Shown in pieces: positions 26,972 to 36,190 of a stretch of DNA of 64,000 nucleotides. The DNA lies in assembly GCA_026401035.1 (NCBI GenBank), contig JAPLNR010000034.1, positions 1-64,000 of the forward strand. Direction: 5' to 3'. The translations under genes and the position numbers were made by a program. Positions within the stretch are counted from its first letter, which is position 1, and every line of letters begins with the position of its first letter. Below the pieces are notes generated by a model that did no database searches, was not told the origin of the DNA, and saw only the letters and a program-made list of their open reading frames with translations. Source of the DNA: Planctomycetia bacterium (GTDB taxonomy: Bacteria; Planctomycetota; Planctomycetia; Pirellulales; UBA1268).

Positions 26972-28765
26972 TCAGAAGTCGAAAGCCAGTCGTGTGCCGA
27001 AACCGTGAATACCGCCGCTGCCCTCATAGCTCACCCCCGGCGTGCTGTCCTTGTTCCACGGGGTGCTCGCGAAGTCGCGGTATGTGAAGTCATAGTTGAA
27101 GTACACGCGGGCATTTGGATTCAGCAGCCAGTTGAGACCGAGCGTCATGCCGTTGAGCACGCCGCCGTTGACCTCGCCGTCGCTCAGGCAGAGGTAGTTG
27201 TAGCGCAGGCCCACCTGCCAGGCGCCCTCGCTCACGCTGATCCGTCGACCCGACCCACCGCCCCGCACGGCGTAGAAGTTGTTGTGCGGCACGGGCCTGT
27301 CGAACCGGTATTCAAGCCGCGAATAGGTCCGGCTCTCGCCGGTCAGGAAGTAGAGCACCTCCGCGTAGCCACTCTGGTAGTAGACCGTGCCCACCGACGT
27401 GCCAGGCTTGGGCTGAAAGCCGTTGGTAAGCACCGGGCCGGCGTCGGTCGTCTTGGCGTTGTAGAGCCAGGATCCAAAATACTCCGACTGGAATGACCAG
27501 GGACCATTGTTGCCGACGAACTCCAGGCCGATCATGTTCTGCCACGTTCCCTGCAGCAGGCCTGAGTCGGCGTAGATCGAGTTGAGCGGCCCCGGCGGGC
27601 CGTTGCGGACCGAGCCGCGACTGCGGAACCGCACGGCACTGATGGGGTCGCCGCTCGGCAGTCCAGTCGTCTTGTCGAACGTGGTGTATTGCCGCCGCGG
27701 CTCCATCGTCCGGCCCGAGATGCCGAGATGGACCAGCTTTCGTCCCTCGTCCTCGAACACCGGCAGGTAGACAAAGCGACCGACCGTCATGCTGCCGCCA
27801 GTGGAGTTGGAGAACCCGAAGGGGTTGGAGGTGTTTTTGAACTCGCCGATCTGCCAGGCCAGGTTGCCTTCTTCGTTGTTGTTGAGAATCTGGATGCCGG
27901 GTAGGAAGCCGTTGTTGAACGGGCCCTCGAAGGCATCCTGGCTGAACGACCGCTCCATGAAGTTGAGCCAGCGGCTGCTCGTCAGGTGCTCGTAGCCATA
28001 GGGATCCTTCTGGTTGCCCACGCGGACGATGCCGAGAAGCGGCACTTCGCGAATCTGCAGCCAGAGGTCGGTGACTGCCGTCAGCGGGCCCGAGTCGCGT
28101 TCCGTTGGATAGGTCTCATTGTTGACGTTGACCTGATTCACAAAGTCGTATTCGCAGGCCCAGTCGTAGACTTCGTACATCCGTCCTTCCATGCGAAACC
28201 GCGCGCGGCGGAGGTTGACCGTGTCGGCCAGTTCCGGATCGAGCCCGCCCTGGGTGGGCAGTTGATTTGGGCCGGCGCCCGCGCTGAACGCGACGGCATC
28301 GACCTGCGTGCGGCCGCCGATCTTGACCCGGAAGTCTTTGTTGGCCGATTCGGCCTGAAACGTGTCGGCCCACTTGGCCTTGTAGGCCTTGTCGGTGCCC
28401 ACCTCATAAGGCTCGGGCGGATTCTTGTCCTTATCGGCAGCCTTGTCCTTGGACGCAGTCGCGTCCTTCGCTTGCGGGGCGGGAAGGGTCTCGGCCGCCG
28501 CGGCCTGCTGCTCGACCTGCTCGAGCCGCGCTTCGAGCATGGCGATCCGCTCGCGATCGGCCTGCACGGCAGCGGAGACCTGCTCGAACGTGCCGAATCG
28601 TTCGGCCGCGCTCGGCAGATGGAGTCCAGACGCGTCTGTAGCCTCGGCGAGCACGAGAAAGTCGCCAATTTCCGCAGCCGCCGCCCGCGACGATCCGCAC
28701 GAGGCCACAAGCAGGATCGCGAGCAGCGGGGCGCTGGGACGTCGAACGCCCGACTTACCCGACAT
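26972..28765 (-). CDS. Phosphate-selective porin O/P-type outer membrane porin
   Basis: N-terminal coiled coil, KIGGRTQVDAVAF, LRRARFRMEGRMYEVYDWACEYDF, GIVRVGNQKDPYGYEHLTSSRWLNFMERS, C-terminal aromatic LAFDF. Confidence 0.82.
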   Translation of the reverse strand: MSGKSGVRRPSAPLLAILLVASCGSSRAAAAEIGDFLVLAEATDASGLHLPSAAERFGTFEQVSAAVQADRERIAMLEARLEQVEQQAAAAETLPAPQAKDATASKDKAADKDKNPPEPYEVGTDKAYKAKWADTFQAESANKDFRVKIGGRTQVDAVAFSAGAGPNQLPTQGGLDPELADTVNLRRARFRMEGRMYEVYDWACEYDFVNQVNVNNETYPTERDSGPLTAVTDLWLQIREVPLLGIVRVGNQKDPYGYEHLTSSRWLNFMERSFSQDAFEGPFNNGFLPGIQILNNNEEGNLAWQIGEFKNTSNPFGFSNSTGGSMTVGRFVYLPVFEDEGRKLVHLGISGRTMEPRRQYTTFDKTTGLPSGDPISAVRFRSRGSVRNGPPGPLNSIYADSGLLQGTWQNMIGLEFVGNNGPWSFQSEYFGSWLYNAKTTDAGPVLTNGFQPKPGTSVGTVYYQSGYAEVLYFLTGESRTYSRLEYRFDRPVPHNNFYAVRGGGSGRRISVSEGAWQVGLRYNYLCLSDGEVNGGVLNGMTLGLNWLLNPNARVYFNYDFTYRDFASTPWNKDSTPGVSYEGSGGIHGFGTRLAFDF

Positions 28766-28926
28766 AATAAACTGCTCCAGTGCCCGGCCCGATGCATGCG
28801 GCAGAAAACTCGGCGCGACCGGCACAGTCGGCCCAATCGCACCTACTGGTACGATCGACACATTTTCTGCCGTGTCTTTGTTAGAAACCGGGATACAAAC
28901 GGCTAATTAAGGAAGTCCGTTCCTCC

Positions 28927-29484
28927 ATGCCTCGCCCCAGATTCCGCATCCCGCCGCCTCCCCCCGGCCTGCCGCGCCGCTGGCGGCCCTGGTATCTCGC
29001 GGCCGCGGCAATGCTCTCGGCGATCATCGCGGTGCTGCCGGCCTGCCCTGTGCAGGATGCCGCCGGCCGGCCGGTCTGGAGGGTCGATACCATCCACGAC
29101 GGCGACACGGTCACCTGCATCGACACGGCCGGAAAACCGCAGAAGATTCGGCTGCTGGGTATCGACGCCCCGGAATTCGACCAGCCCTACGGTCGTCTGT
29201 CGCGAAACGGACTCGCCGAAAAACTCAGCCGCGGTGGCGTCCGGGTCGAGGGCACGGCCCGCGACCAGCATGGGCGGCTGCTCGGCAGGCTCTGGATCGA
29301 CGACCGCGACCTCAACCGCGAGATGGTTGCCGATGGCCTGGCCTGGGTATTCGGCGGTTTCGCGCCCAATCCCGATCTGGTCGCTGCCGAAACCGCCGCC
29401 CGCAGGGCCCACCGCGGGCTCTGGGCCGATCCGCACCCGGTGGCCCCTTCCCAATGGCGATCGGAGCACCCCGCCCATCGCTGA
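28927..29484 (+). CDS. Thermonuclease (SNase-like) family protein
   Basis: VDTIHDGDTVTCIDTAGKPQKIRLLGIDAPEFDQPYG, NREMVADGLAWVF. Confidence 0.85.
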   Translation: MPRPRFRIPPPPPGLPRRWRPWYLAAAAMLSAIIAVLPACPVQDAAGRPVWRVDTIHDGDTVTCIDTAGKPQKIRLLGIDAPEFDQPYGRLSRNGLAEKLSRGGVRVEGTARDQHGRLLGRLWIDDRDLNREMVADGLAWVFGGFAPNPDLVAAETAARRAHRGLWADPHPVAPSQWRSEHPAHR

Positions 29485-29548
29485 CTCGCCGCGTCCCGGC
29501 CGACAGCCACTTTCGGCGTAGGCGTCCTTGGTTTAGGGTGATTGTTCT

Positions 29549-30814
29549 ATGAGCTCTCCGCGGGAAGTCGTCATTACGGGCGTCGGTGTCGTCAGCCCAA
29601 TCGGCATCGGCTGCGGCCCATTCTGGAACGCCCTGGCCAGCGGCACCAGCGGCATCCGGACCATCGATCTCTTCGACTCGAGCTCCCTGAGCGTGCGGTT
29701 CGGCGGCCAGATTCCCGACTTCGACCCGAAGCTGTACGTGAGGCCCCGCAAGAGCCTCAAGGTGATGAGCCGGCAGATCCAGTTGGGCTTCGCCGCAGCC
29801 GACCTCGCGGTCAACGACGCGGGCATCGCCGGCGGCGGCGTTGAACCGGAACGCTTCGGCATCGTCTTCGGCAACGACATGATCTATGCCGATGTCGAGG
29901 ATCTCGAAAGCACGTATCGCCGCAGCACCCGTGACGGCCGGTTCGATTTCGCCCTCTGGTCGGAGGCGATCCAGGAAGAGGTGCACCCGCTCTGGCTGCT
30001 CAAGCACCTGCCCAATATGACGGCCTCCCACATCGCGATCGCCCTCGACGCGCGGGGACCCAACAACACGATCGTGCTCGGCGATGTCTCGAGCCTGCTG
30101 GCGGTGGGCGAAGCTGCGAGTGTGATCCGGCGGGGCTGGGCCGACGTGATGCTCGTCGGCGGCACGGGCTGCCGGCTCCACCCAACGGCGATCGTGGCCC
30201 GTGGCACGGCGCTGCTCTCCCACCGCACCGACGACTGCCGCCGCGCCTGCCGGCCGTTTGACCGCGACCGTGACGGCCTCGTCAACGGTGAGGGTGCGGC
30301 GGCGCTGGTGCTCGAGTCGCGGGAGCACGCCGAGAGGCGGGGGGCGCGCATCCGCTGCCGGCTGCTGGCGACAGCGGCGCGGTGCGAGCCGCGCGCCAGG
30401 CGCGACGGCCTGACGGGTGCCTCGCTGCGGCAGGCGATCCGCGCCGTCCTTCAGGAGGCGAAACTCGCGGCCCACGAGGTCGGCCACATCAACGCCCACG
30501 GCGCGAGCACGATCGAGATGGACCGGGCAGAGGCGGCCGCCATCGCGGCTGAACTGGGGGACGTGCCGGTGACCGCGCCCAAGAGCTCCTTCGGTCACCT
30601 CGGGGCCGCAGGCGGCGTCGTGGAGTTGGCAGCCAGCGTTCTCGGCCTGGAGGCCGGCCTCGTGCCGCCGACGCTCAACTACGAAACGCCCGATCCGCTC
30701 TGCCCGATCAACGTCGTGCACGGCGAACCGCTCGCCGGCCGGCCGGGGACGGCGCTGGCCGTGAACATCTGCTCGACCGGCCAGGCAGCGGCCGTGGCGA
30801 TCGCGAAGCCCTAG
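29549..30814 (+). CDS. Beta-ketoacyl-ACP synthase-like protein lacking the catalytic Cys
   Basis: VVITGVGVVSPIGIG, CRPFDRDRDGLVNGEGAAALVLES, INAHGASTIEMDRAEA, KSSFGHLGAAGGVVE; Cys site reads GPNNTIVLGDVSSLL. Confidence 0.88.
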   Translation: MSSPREVVITGVGVVSPIGIGCGPFWNALASGTSGIRTIDLFDSSSLSVRFGGQIPDFDPKLYVRPRKSLKVMSRQIQLGFAAADLAVNDAGIAGGGVEPERFGIVFGNDMIYADVEDLESTYRRSTRDGRFDFALWSEAIQEEVHPLWLLKHLPNMTASHIAIALDARGPNNTIVLGDVSSLLAVGEAASVIRRGWADVMLVGGTGCRLHPTAIVARGTALLSHRTDDCRRACRPFDRDRDGLVNGEGAAALVLESREHAERRGARIRCRLLATAARCEPRARRDGLTGASLRQAIRAVLQEAKLAAHEVGHINAHGASTIEMDRAEAAAIAAELGDVPVTAPKSSFGHLGAAGGVVELAASVLGLEAGLVPPTLNYETPDPLCPINVVHGEPLAGRPGTALAVNICSTGQAAAVAIAKP

Positions 30815-30851
30815 CCGATCAGGGCACAACCCTGTCGCCGCAGGCTGCTGG

Positions 30852-32234
30852 TCACCACGAGCCTTCGCAGCCCAGTGACAGTCCATTGAAGAAGATCTGG
30901 CCGCCGCCATCCATCGGGTTTTGGCGGACGTTGTCCAGATCGAACTGCCGCGTGGCCGTGGCGATACCGGCCACCCAGAGGAAATCGTAGCCGGCCTTGA
31001 GCGAGAAGTTGGGCGTGATGTTCCAGCCCGCGAAGAGCGACAAGTCGCCGACGAAGCCGGGGCCCAGTTGATCGGCGGCGCTCGTGCGGTTGATCGAGTT
31101 TGGCGGCGGCTCGGGCTGTGCCGAGTTGATGCTGACCACCGACTGCTGATTGGCCGCGAAGCTCATCGACGGTGTGACGCGGCCGCGGAGCCCCCAATAG
31201 TAGAATTCGTTTTGGCTGATCAGCTCGCCGCCGAGATTGAAGCCCCAGAGCCAGTTCTGCGTGTCGATCTCGTAATTGCCGCCGAACTCGGTCAGGGGCC
31301 GGTCGTTGCGGCTGCTGGTGAACCGAAACGACTCGTTGACGGTGGCGAGCCGTGTGCCGATGATCAGCGCCGGCAGCCAGGCCCGCTCCGCATGCCGTGT
31401 CCACGTGCCATTGGGAGACATCACGAGCTGGTCACGACCGAGCCGGCGATGGAGCTTGTAGTTCCACTCGAGGCTGTTGAAATTCGAGGTGTGCGACGTG
31501 CCATAGGTTGTGGCGCCGTCGAAGCCGGGGACGTCCGCCAGCGGCGTGACCAGGAAAGAACCCGGCAGGGCATTCCAGGAGTCCTGCTGGGCGTAGGACA
31601 GCCCGCCGTAGAACGTGACTTCCAGCGCGCGATCCCGGTCAAGGTGATCGCGGTCGAGATGCTCGCCGAGCGTGACCCGTGCTCCCGCGGACAGATCGAA
31701 CGGAATGCCCGTCGTGGTGAGCGTGCCGACCGGATTTTCGCTGGGTGTGAAGGTCACGTCATACCCCAACACGCGGCGGTAGTTGCGGCTGCGGTCGAAC
31801 CAGAGCATTTCGGCAGAACCATACCAGCGGCCGCTGGAAAACCAATCGCCACTGCTGGCCTCGTCGGGCATCTCATCGACGCCAAACTCCTGCACGCGAA
31901 GACCATCGGCGGCGCGGGCCGAAACGTCCTCCAGCGTCTGCTCGCGGGGACCCTCGCTCACGGCTCCCTCGACGACAACCTCGTCGTCCACCACCACGCT
32001 CGGGATCATGAGCACCTCGACCGCCGCGTTCTCCTGCTCGATGAGTTCGGCAAACTGGATCGGAACGATTTCCTGATCCGGCTCGGCGGCACGCAGTTGC
32101 GGCGCGACGCCGCCGGCGACGAGCAGGCAGACACTGCCGAGCAGCGTTCGCAGGCGGACGGATGTTGGTAATTCGGTCACGTGTCGGTTCACTGGCGGTG
32201 ATTCGAACTGTGATGGCGCCACTGCCGCCCTCAT
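30852..32234 (-). CDS. BBP7-like outer-membrane beta-barrel protein
   Basis: YGSAEMLWFDRSRNYRRVLGYDVTF; alternating strand pattern; LSLFAGWNITPNFSLKAGYDFLWVAGIATATRQFDLD. Confidence 0.7.
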   Translation of the reverse strand: MRAAVAPSQFESPPVNRHVTELPTSVRLRTLLGSVCLLVAGGVAPQLRAAEPDQEIVPIQFAELIEQENAAVEVLMIPSVVVDDEVVVEGAVSEGPREQTLEDVSARAADGLRVQEFGVDEMPDEASSGDWFSSGRWYGSAEMLWFDRSRNYRRVLGYDVTFTPSENPVGTLTTTGIPFDLSAGARVTLGEHLDRDHLDRDRALEVTFYGGLSYAQQDSWNALPGSFLVTPLADVPGFDGATTYGTSHTSNFNSLEWNYKLHRRLGRDQLVMSPNGTWTRHAERAWLPALIIGTRLATVNESFRFTSSRNDRPLTEFGGNYEIDTQNWLWGFNLGGELISQNEFYYWGLRGRVTPSMSFAANQQSVVSINSAQPEPPPNSINRTSAADQLGPGFVGDLSLFAGWNITPNFSLKAGYDFLWVAGIATATRQFDLDNVRQNPMDGGGQIFFNGLSLGCEGSW

Positions 32235-32497
32235 AATCGTCAGATTCGTTTCCTCTCTTCGTCATCATCCCGGCCGATTCAACAGAAATTTCCAGCCCAA
32301 TCGGCAGACAGCCCCGCAAAGCCCCCATCTTCACGCCTTTCCTGGGCCTCGAGGCGCCCAGCGTGGCCGTCGCAATCGGTACCCGCGGCACAAACGCGCA
32401 CCATCGGACCCGACTGGAGAGACACCCCCACGGGATTCGATGCCAATCAGAGAGGAAGGGCTGCACCCGCACGGGGCTGCGGCGGAGGCATGTGCAC

Positions 32498-32764
32498 GTG
32501 ACGCGACAACATCTACTGCTCGTGGGGCTTTTGCTCTTCTTCGCCGGCGTGCAGTTTCGGATGGTTGACTCGTTCACGCTCAGCGAGAAATCGAGCTATT
32601 TCGTGTCGGCGCAGATGGGCCAGCGCGGCCAGTCGCTGAGCCTGTGGGGCAACAACACCCCCGGCAGAAAGGTCGTGCAGCCGCCGAAATGGCTGGGGCT
32701 GGCGCTGATGTCGGTGGGCTCCGTGCTGACGCTCAAGAGCCTGTCGATGAGTCGCGCCGGCTAA
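32498..32764 (+). CDS. Small membrane hypothetical protein
   Basis: VTRQHLLLVGLLLFFAGVQFRMVDSFTLSEKSSYFV... with two hydrophobic segments; GTG start assumed. Confidence 0.5.
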   Translation: MTRQHLLLVGLLLFFAGVQFRMVDSFTLSEKSSYFVSAQMGQRGQSLSLWGNNTPGRKVVQPPKWLGLALMSVGSVLTLKSLSMSRAG

Positions 32765-32814
32765 GCGCGGGTTGCGCTGGGGCCCCGCAGCGGCAGGAGG
32801 CGGTCGCCCCCCGC

Positions 32815-33648
32815 TCACTCCCGGTAGGCCTTCGGGCTGCAGCCCACCCAGCGGCTGAACGCACGGGAGAAGACCGACGCATTTTCGAATCCCACCTGCT
32901 GCGCAATCGTCTCCACTTTGTCGGCGGTGGACGAGAGGAGGTGCTGGGCCTGCTCGATCCGCAGCGAGGTGAGGTGCTGCATCGGGCTGCGGCCGAGTTC
33001 GCGGAGGCAGACGCGGCGAAACTGCTCCTTGCTCGCGTGATAGCGGGCGGCCAGTTTCTCGAGCGTCCAGCCTGCGGCCAGATCGTGGGAAACTGCATCC
33101 CAGACCACCCACAGTCGATCGTCCACGTGCCACGGCTGCGCGATCCGGCGGGCCTCGCCATGGGTGAGTTCGATCCAGTGGTGGATGAGGCGTTGCTCAC
33201 GGCCGCCGTCCCACTCCGCCCGCAGCCCCGACAGGATCCGCCAGAGCGCGTCGGCATCGCACCGCACCCGCACGGGCGAGGCTGCCGACACGAGTGGCCG
33301 AACATGCTCAGGCTCGTCGTAGCGAATCCAGGCGAAGCGCCAGCGCGAGCCAGGCACGGCGTGAAACGCGTTGAGCACCCGCGGAGGCGCGAGGCAGGCC
33401 ACCCCTGCCCGGCTCGTCTGCCAGCGGCCGTCGAGGAGGATTCGGCCGCGGCCTTCGTGGCCGACCATCACAAAACTGCCCGTTGGCCGCAGTCGCACGC
33501 GTCGATACGGCGCGGCCACGTCGGCCAGGCCGAGGTGCATGATCCGATGCACCGCGAGCTCGGGACAGTCGTCGCGGGTCAGCGACCACAGGCGGCTGCC
33601 CGCGCCGTCGACGGTCGTTTCGGTGAGATCGGGGTGGATTTCGGTCAT
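32815..33648 (-). CDS. AraC family transcriptional regulator
   Basis: C-terminal double HTH TLEKLAARYHASKEQFRRVCLRELGRSPMQHLTSLRIEQAQHLLSSTADKVETIAQQVGFENASVFSRAFSRWVGCSPKAYRE. Confidence 0.92.
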   Translation of the reverse strand: MTEIHPDLTETTVDGAGSRLWSLTRDDCPELAVHRIMHLGLADVAAPYRRVRLRPTGSFVMVGHEGRGRILLDGRWQTSRAGVACLAPPRVLNAFHAVPGSRWRFAWIRYDEPEHVRPLVSAASPVRVRCDADALWRILSGLRAEWDGGREQRLIHHWIELTHGEARRIAQPWHVDDRLWVVWDAVSHDLAAGWTLEKLAARYHASKEQFRRVCLRELGRSPMQHLTSLRIEQAQHLLSSTADKVETIAQQVGFENASVFSRAFSRWVGCSPKAYRE

Positions 33649-33715
33649 GGACTGCCGCGTCGCCGCTGCCTAGGCTGAATCGGGTTACCAGCAGGTATAC
33701 ACACGAGGACGCACG

Positions 33716-34585
33716 ATGCCGAATCCTTGGACGGGCAAGGGCAATCCCTACACGCGGGCCGAGGTGCTCGACCGGTTGCACGCCACGCTGCGGTCCGGCA
33801 GGCCGATCATCGCCGCCGGTGCCGGCACGGGCATCAGTGCCAAGTTCCTCGAAAAGGGGGGCGTCGACCTGATCATCATCTACAACTCCGGCCGGTTCCG
33901 GATGGCGGGCCACGGGTCGACGGCGGGCCTGATGGCCTACGGCGATGCCAACGCGGTCGCCATGGAGATCGGCGAATTCGAGGTGCTCCCCATCGTGGAG
34001 GAGGTGCCCGTCATCTGCGGCGTGCATGCGTCGGACCCGCGTCGCCGGATGTGGCACTGGCTCGGCCGGGTCAAGGAGATGGGCTTTTCGGGGGTCAACA
34101 ATTTTCCCACCCACTGCATCGTCGACGGCCAGTTCCGCCAGATCCTCGAAGAGACGGGGATGGGCTTCCAGAAGGAGGTCGACATGATCGGCCTCGCCCG
34201 GCGGATGGACCTGTTCACGATCGTCTACGTCGGCAATCCCGACGAGGCCCGCGCGATGGCGAAGGCTGGAGCCGACGTCGTCATCGCCCACGTCGGCACC
34301 ACAGTGGGTGGCTCGATCGGCGTGACGAACGCCACTTGCTCGCTCGAGCAGGCAACGGCCCGCGTCCAGGACATTGCCCGGGCGGCCATCGACGAGCGGA
34401 GCGACGTGATCTGCCTGTCGCACGGCGGCCCGATCTGTACGCCCGAAGACGCCGCTTACGTCAACGAACACACCGATGTGGTCGGGTTCGTGGGCGCGTC
34501 GAGCCTCGAACGGCTGGCACTCGAAAACTCGCTGCCCGAACTCACGCGTCAATTCAAAAACATCCCGCTCGGCCGCCGGAAATAA
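33716..34585 (+). CDS. Phosphoenolpyruvate hydrolase-family TIM barrel protein (PF09370-like)
   Basis: IIAAGAGTGISAKFLEKGGVDLIIIYNSGRFRMAGHGSTAGLMAYGDANAVAMEI, GVNNFPTHCIVDG, CLSHGGPICTPEDA. Confidence 0.88.
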   Translation: MPNPWTGKGNPYTRAEVLDRLHATLRSGRPIIAAGAGTGISAKFLEKGGVDLIIIYNSGRFRMAGHGSTAGLMAYGDANAVAMEIGEFEVLPIVEEVPVICGVHASDPRRRMWHWLGRVKEMGFSGVNNFPTHCIVDGQFRQILEETGMGFQKEVDMIGLARRMDLFTIVYVGNPDEARAMAKAGADVVIAHVGTTVGGSIGVTNATCSLEQATARVQDIARAAIDERSDVICLSHGGPICTPEDAAYVNEHTDVVGFVGASSLERLALENSLPELTRQFKNIPLGRRK

Positions 34586-34589
34586 CTCC

Positions 34590-35810
34590 ATGGCGACGAT
34601 CGCCGTCCTCGGTACGCTCGACACGAAAGGCCGCGAACATGCGTTCGTGGCTGAAAAAATCCGCAGCCGCGGACATCGGCCCCTGCTGATCGACGTCGGC
34701 ACCGGGGAACCGCCCACGGTCGTCCCGGACATTTTCCGGGAGGATGTGGCGCAGGCCGCGGCAGTCGATCTCGCGAAGCTCATCGCGGAGCGGGACCGCG
34801 GTGCATGCGTGTCGGCGATGGCGAAGGCCGCCCCCCGGCTACTCGAGCAGCTGCTCGCCGCGGGCCGCATCGACGGCGTGATCTCGCTCGGCGGCGGTGG
34901 CGGCACGGCGATCGCGTCAGCCGCGATGCAGGCGCTGCCGATCGGCTTTCCAAAATTGATCGTCTCCACGCTCGCCAGCGGCAACACGGCCCATTACGTC
35001 GGCACGAAGGACATCGTGATGATGCCCGCCGTCGTCGACGTGCAGGGGCTCAACCGGATCTCCAGGACGATCCTCTCCCGTGCGGCCGGCGCGATCTGCG
35101 GCATGGTCGAGGCCGACGTGGCCGTTGAACATGAAAAGCCGCTTATCGTCGCGAGCATGTTCGGCAACACGACCAAGTGCATCGAGGCGGCGGTCCCGAT
35201 TCTCGAGCGGGCTGGCTACGAGGTGCTCGTCTTTCCCGCGACGGGCACCGGCGGCCGGGCGATGGAGGCGCTCATCGAGAGCGGTCTCGTGGCCGGCGTG
35301 CTCGACGTCACGACGACCGAGCTGGCTGACGAGCTCGTCGGGGGCGTGCTCACCGCGGGCCCCACCCGGCTCGATGCCGCGGCGAAACTCGGTGTGCCGG
35401 CCATCGTCGTGCCCGGCTGCCTCGACATGGTGAACTTCGGCGAGCGTTCCTCCGTGCCGGAGAAGTTCCGCGGCCGCACGTTCTATGTCCACAACCCGCA
35501 GGTGACGCTCATGCGGACGACGGCGGCAGAGTGTGCGGAGTTGGGCAGGATCGTGGCCACCAAGGTCAACGCCTACTCCGCGGCCGTGACGGTGCTGATC
35601 CCGCGCGGCGGGATCAGCGTGATCAGCGGCCCAGGCGGGCCATTCCACGATCCCGAAGCCGATGCCGCCCTGTTTCAAGCACTCGAAAGCGGCCTGCGGC
35701 CCGACATCCCGGTCGTCACCCTCGATGAAGGCATCAACGACCCCGCCTTTGCCCGCAGTTGTGCCGAGGCCCTGCTCGACAACATCCGACTGGCAGCCAC
35801 GAAGCGCTGA
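34590..35810 (+). CDS. Tm-1-like ATP-binding domain protein (UPF0261)
   Basis: IAVLGTLDTKGREHAFVAEKIRSRG, ISLGGGGGTAIASAAMQALPIGFPKLIVSTLASGNTAHYVGTKDIVMMPAVVDVQGLN. Confidence 0.9.
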   Translation: MATIAVLGTLDTKGREHAFVAEKIRSRGHRPLLIDVGTGEPPTVVPDIFREDVAQAAAVDLAKLIAERDRGACVSAMAKAAPRLLEQLLAAGRIDGVISLGGGGGTAIASAAMQALPIGFPKLIVSTLASGNTAHYVGTKDIVMMPAVVDVQGLNRISRTILSRAAGAICGMVEADVAVEHEKPLIVASMFGNTTKCIEAAVPILERAGYEVLVFPATGTGGRAMEALIESGLVAGVLDVTTTELADELVGGVLTAGPTRLDAAAKLGVPAIVVPGCLDMVNFGERSSVPEKFRGRTFYVHNPQVTLMRTTAAECAELGRIVATKVNAYSAAVTVLIPRGGISVISGPGGPFHDPEADAALFQALESGLRPDIPVVTLDEGINDPAFARSCAEALLDNIRLAATKR

Positions 35811-35857
35811 GACATTTCACGTCATCCATCACGGTCACCACGAAGCGGAGATACGCA

Positions 35858-36169
35858 ATGCCCCAGGTCAAACATTACGGCGTCTTCCAGTTCAAGCCGG
35901 AGGTGACGCCCGCGGAGATCGCGACCTGCTTCCGCGAGATGGCGGGCATGGTGGGCCGGATTCCGGGACTGCTCGACTTCGCCCACGGCCCCTACGACAG
36001 CGCGGAGGGACTCAATGACGGCTTCACACACGGCTTCATCATGACGTTCGAAAGCCCGCAGGCCCGCGACGAGTATCTCCCGCACCCGGAACACGAGCGG
36101 GTGAAGGCAATCGTTGTGCCCTGCCTTGGCCGGGTCACCGTATTCGACTTCAACATGCCTTCGGCCTGA
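35858..36169 (+). CDS. Dabb (stress-responsive alpha/beta barrel) family protein
   Basis: VKHYGVFQFKPEVTPAEIATCFREMAGMVGRIPGLLDFAHGPYDSAEGLNDGFTHGFIMTFES. Confidence 0.85.
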   Translation: MPQVKHYGVFQFKPEVTPAEIATCFREMAGMVGRIPGLLDFAHGPYDSAEGLNDGFTHGFIMTFESPQARDEYLPHPEHERVKAIVVPCLGRVTVFDFNMPSA

Positions 36170-36190
36170 TCTTCTATCTCGAGGTGCTCC

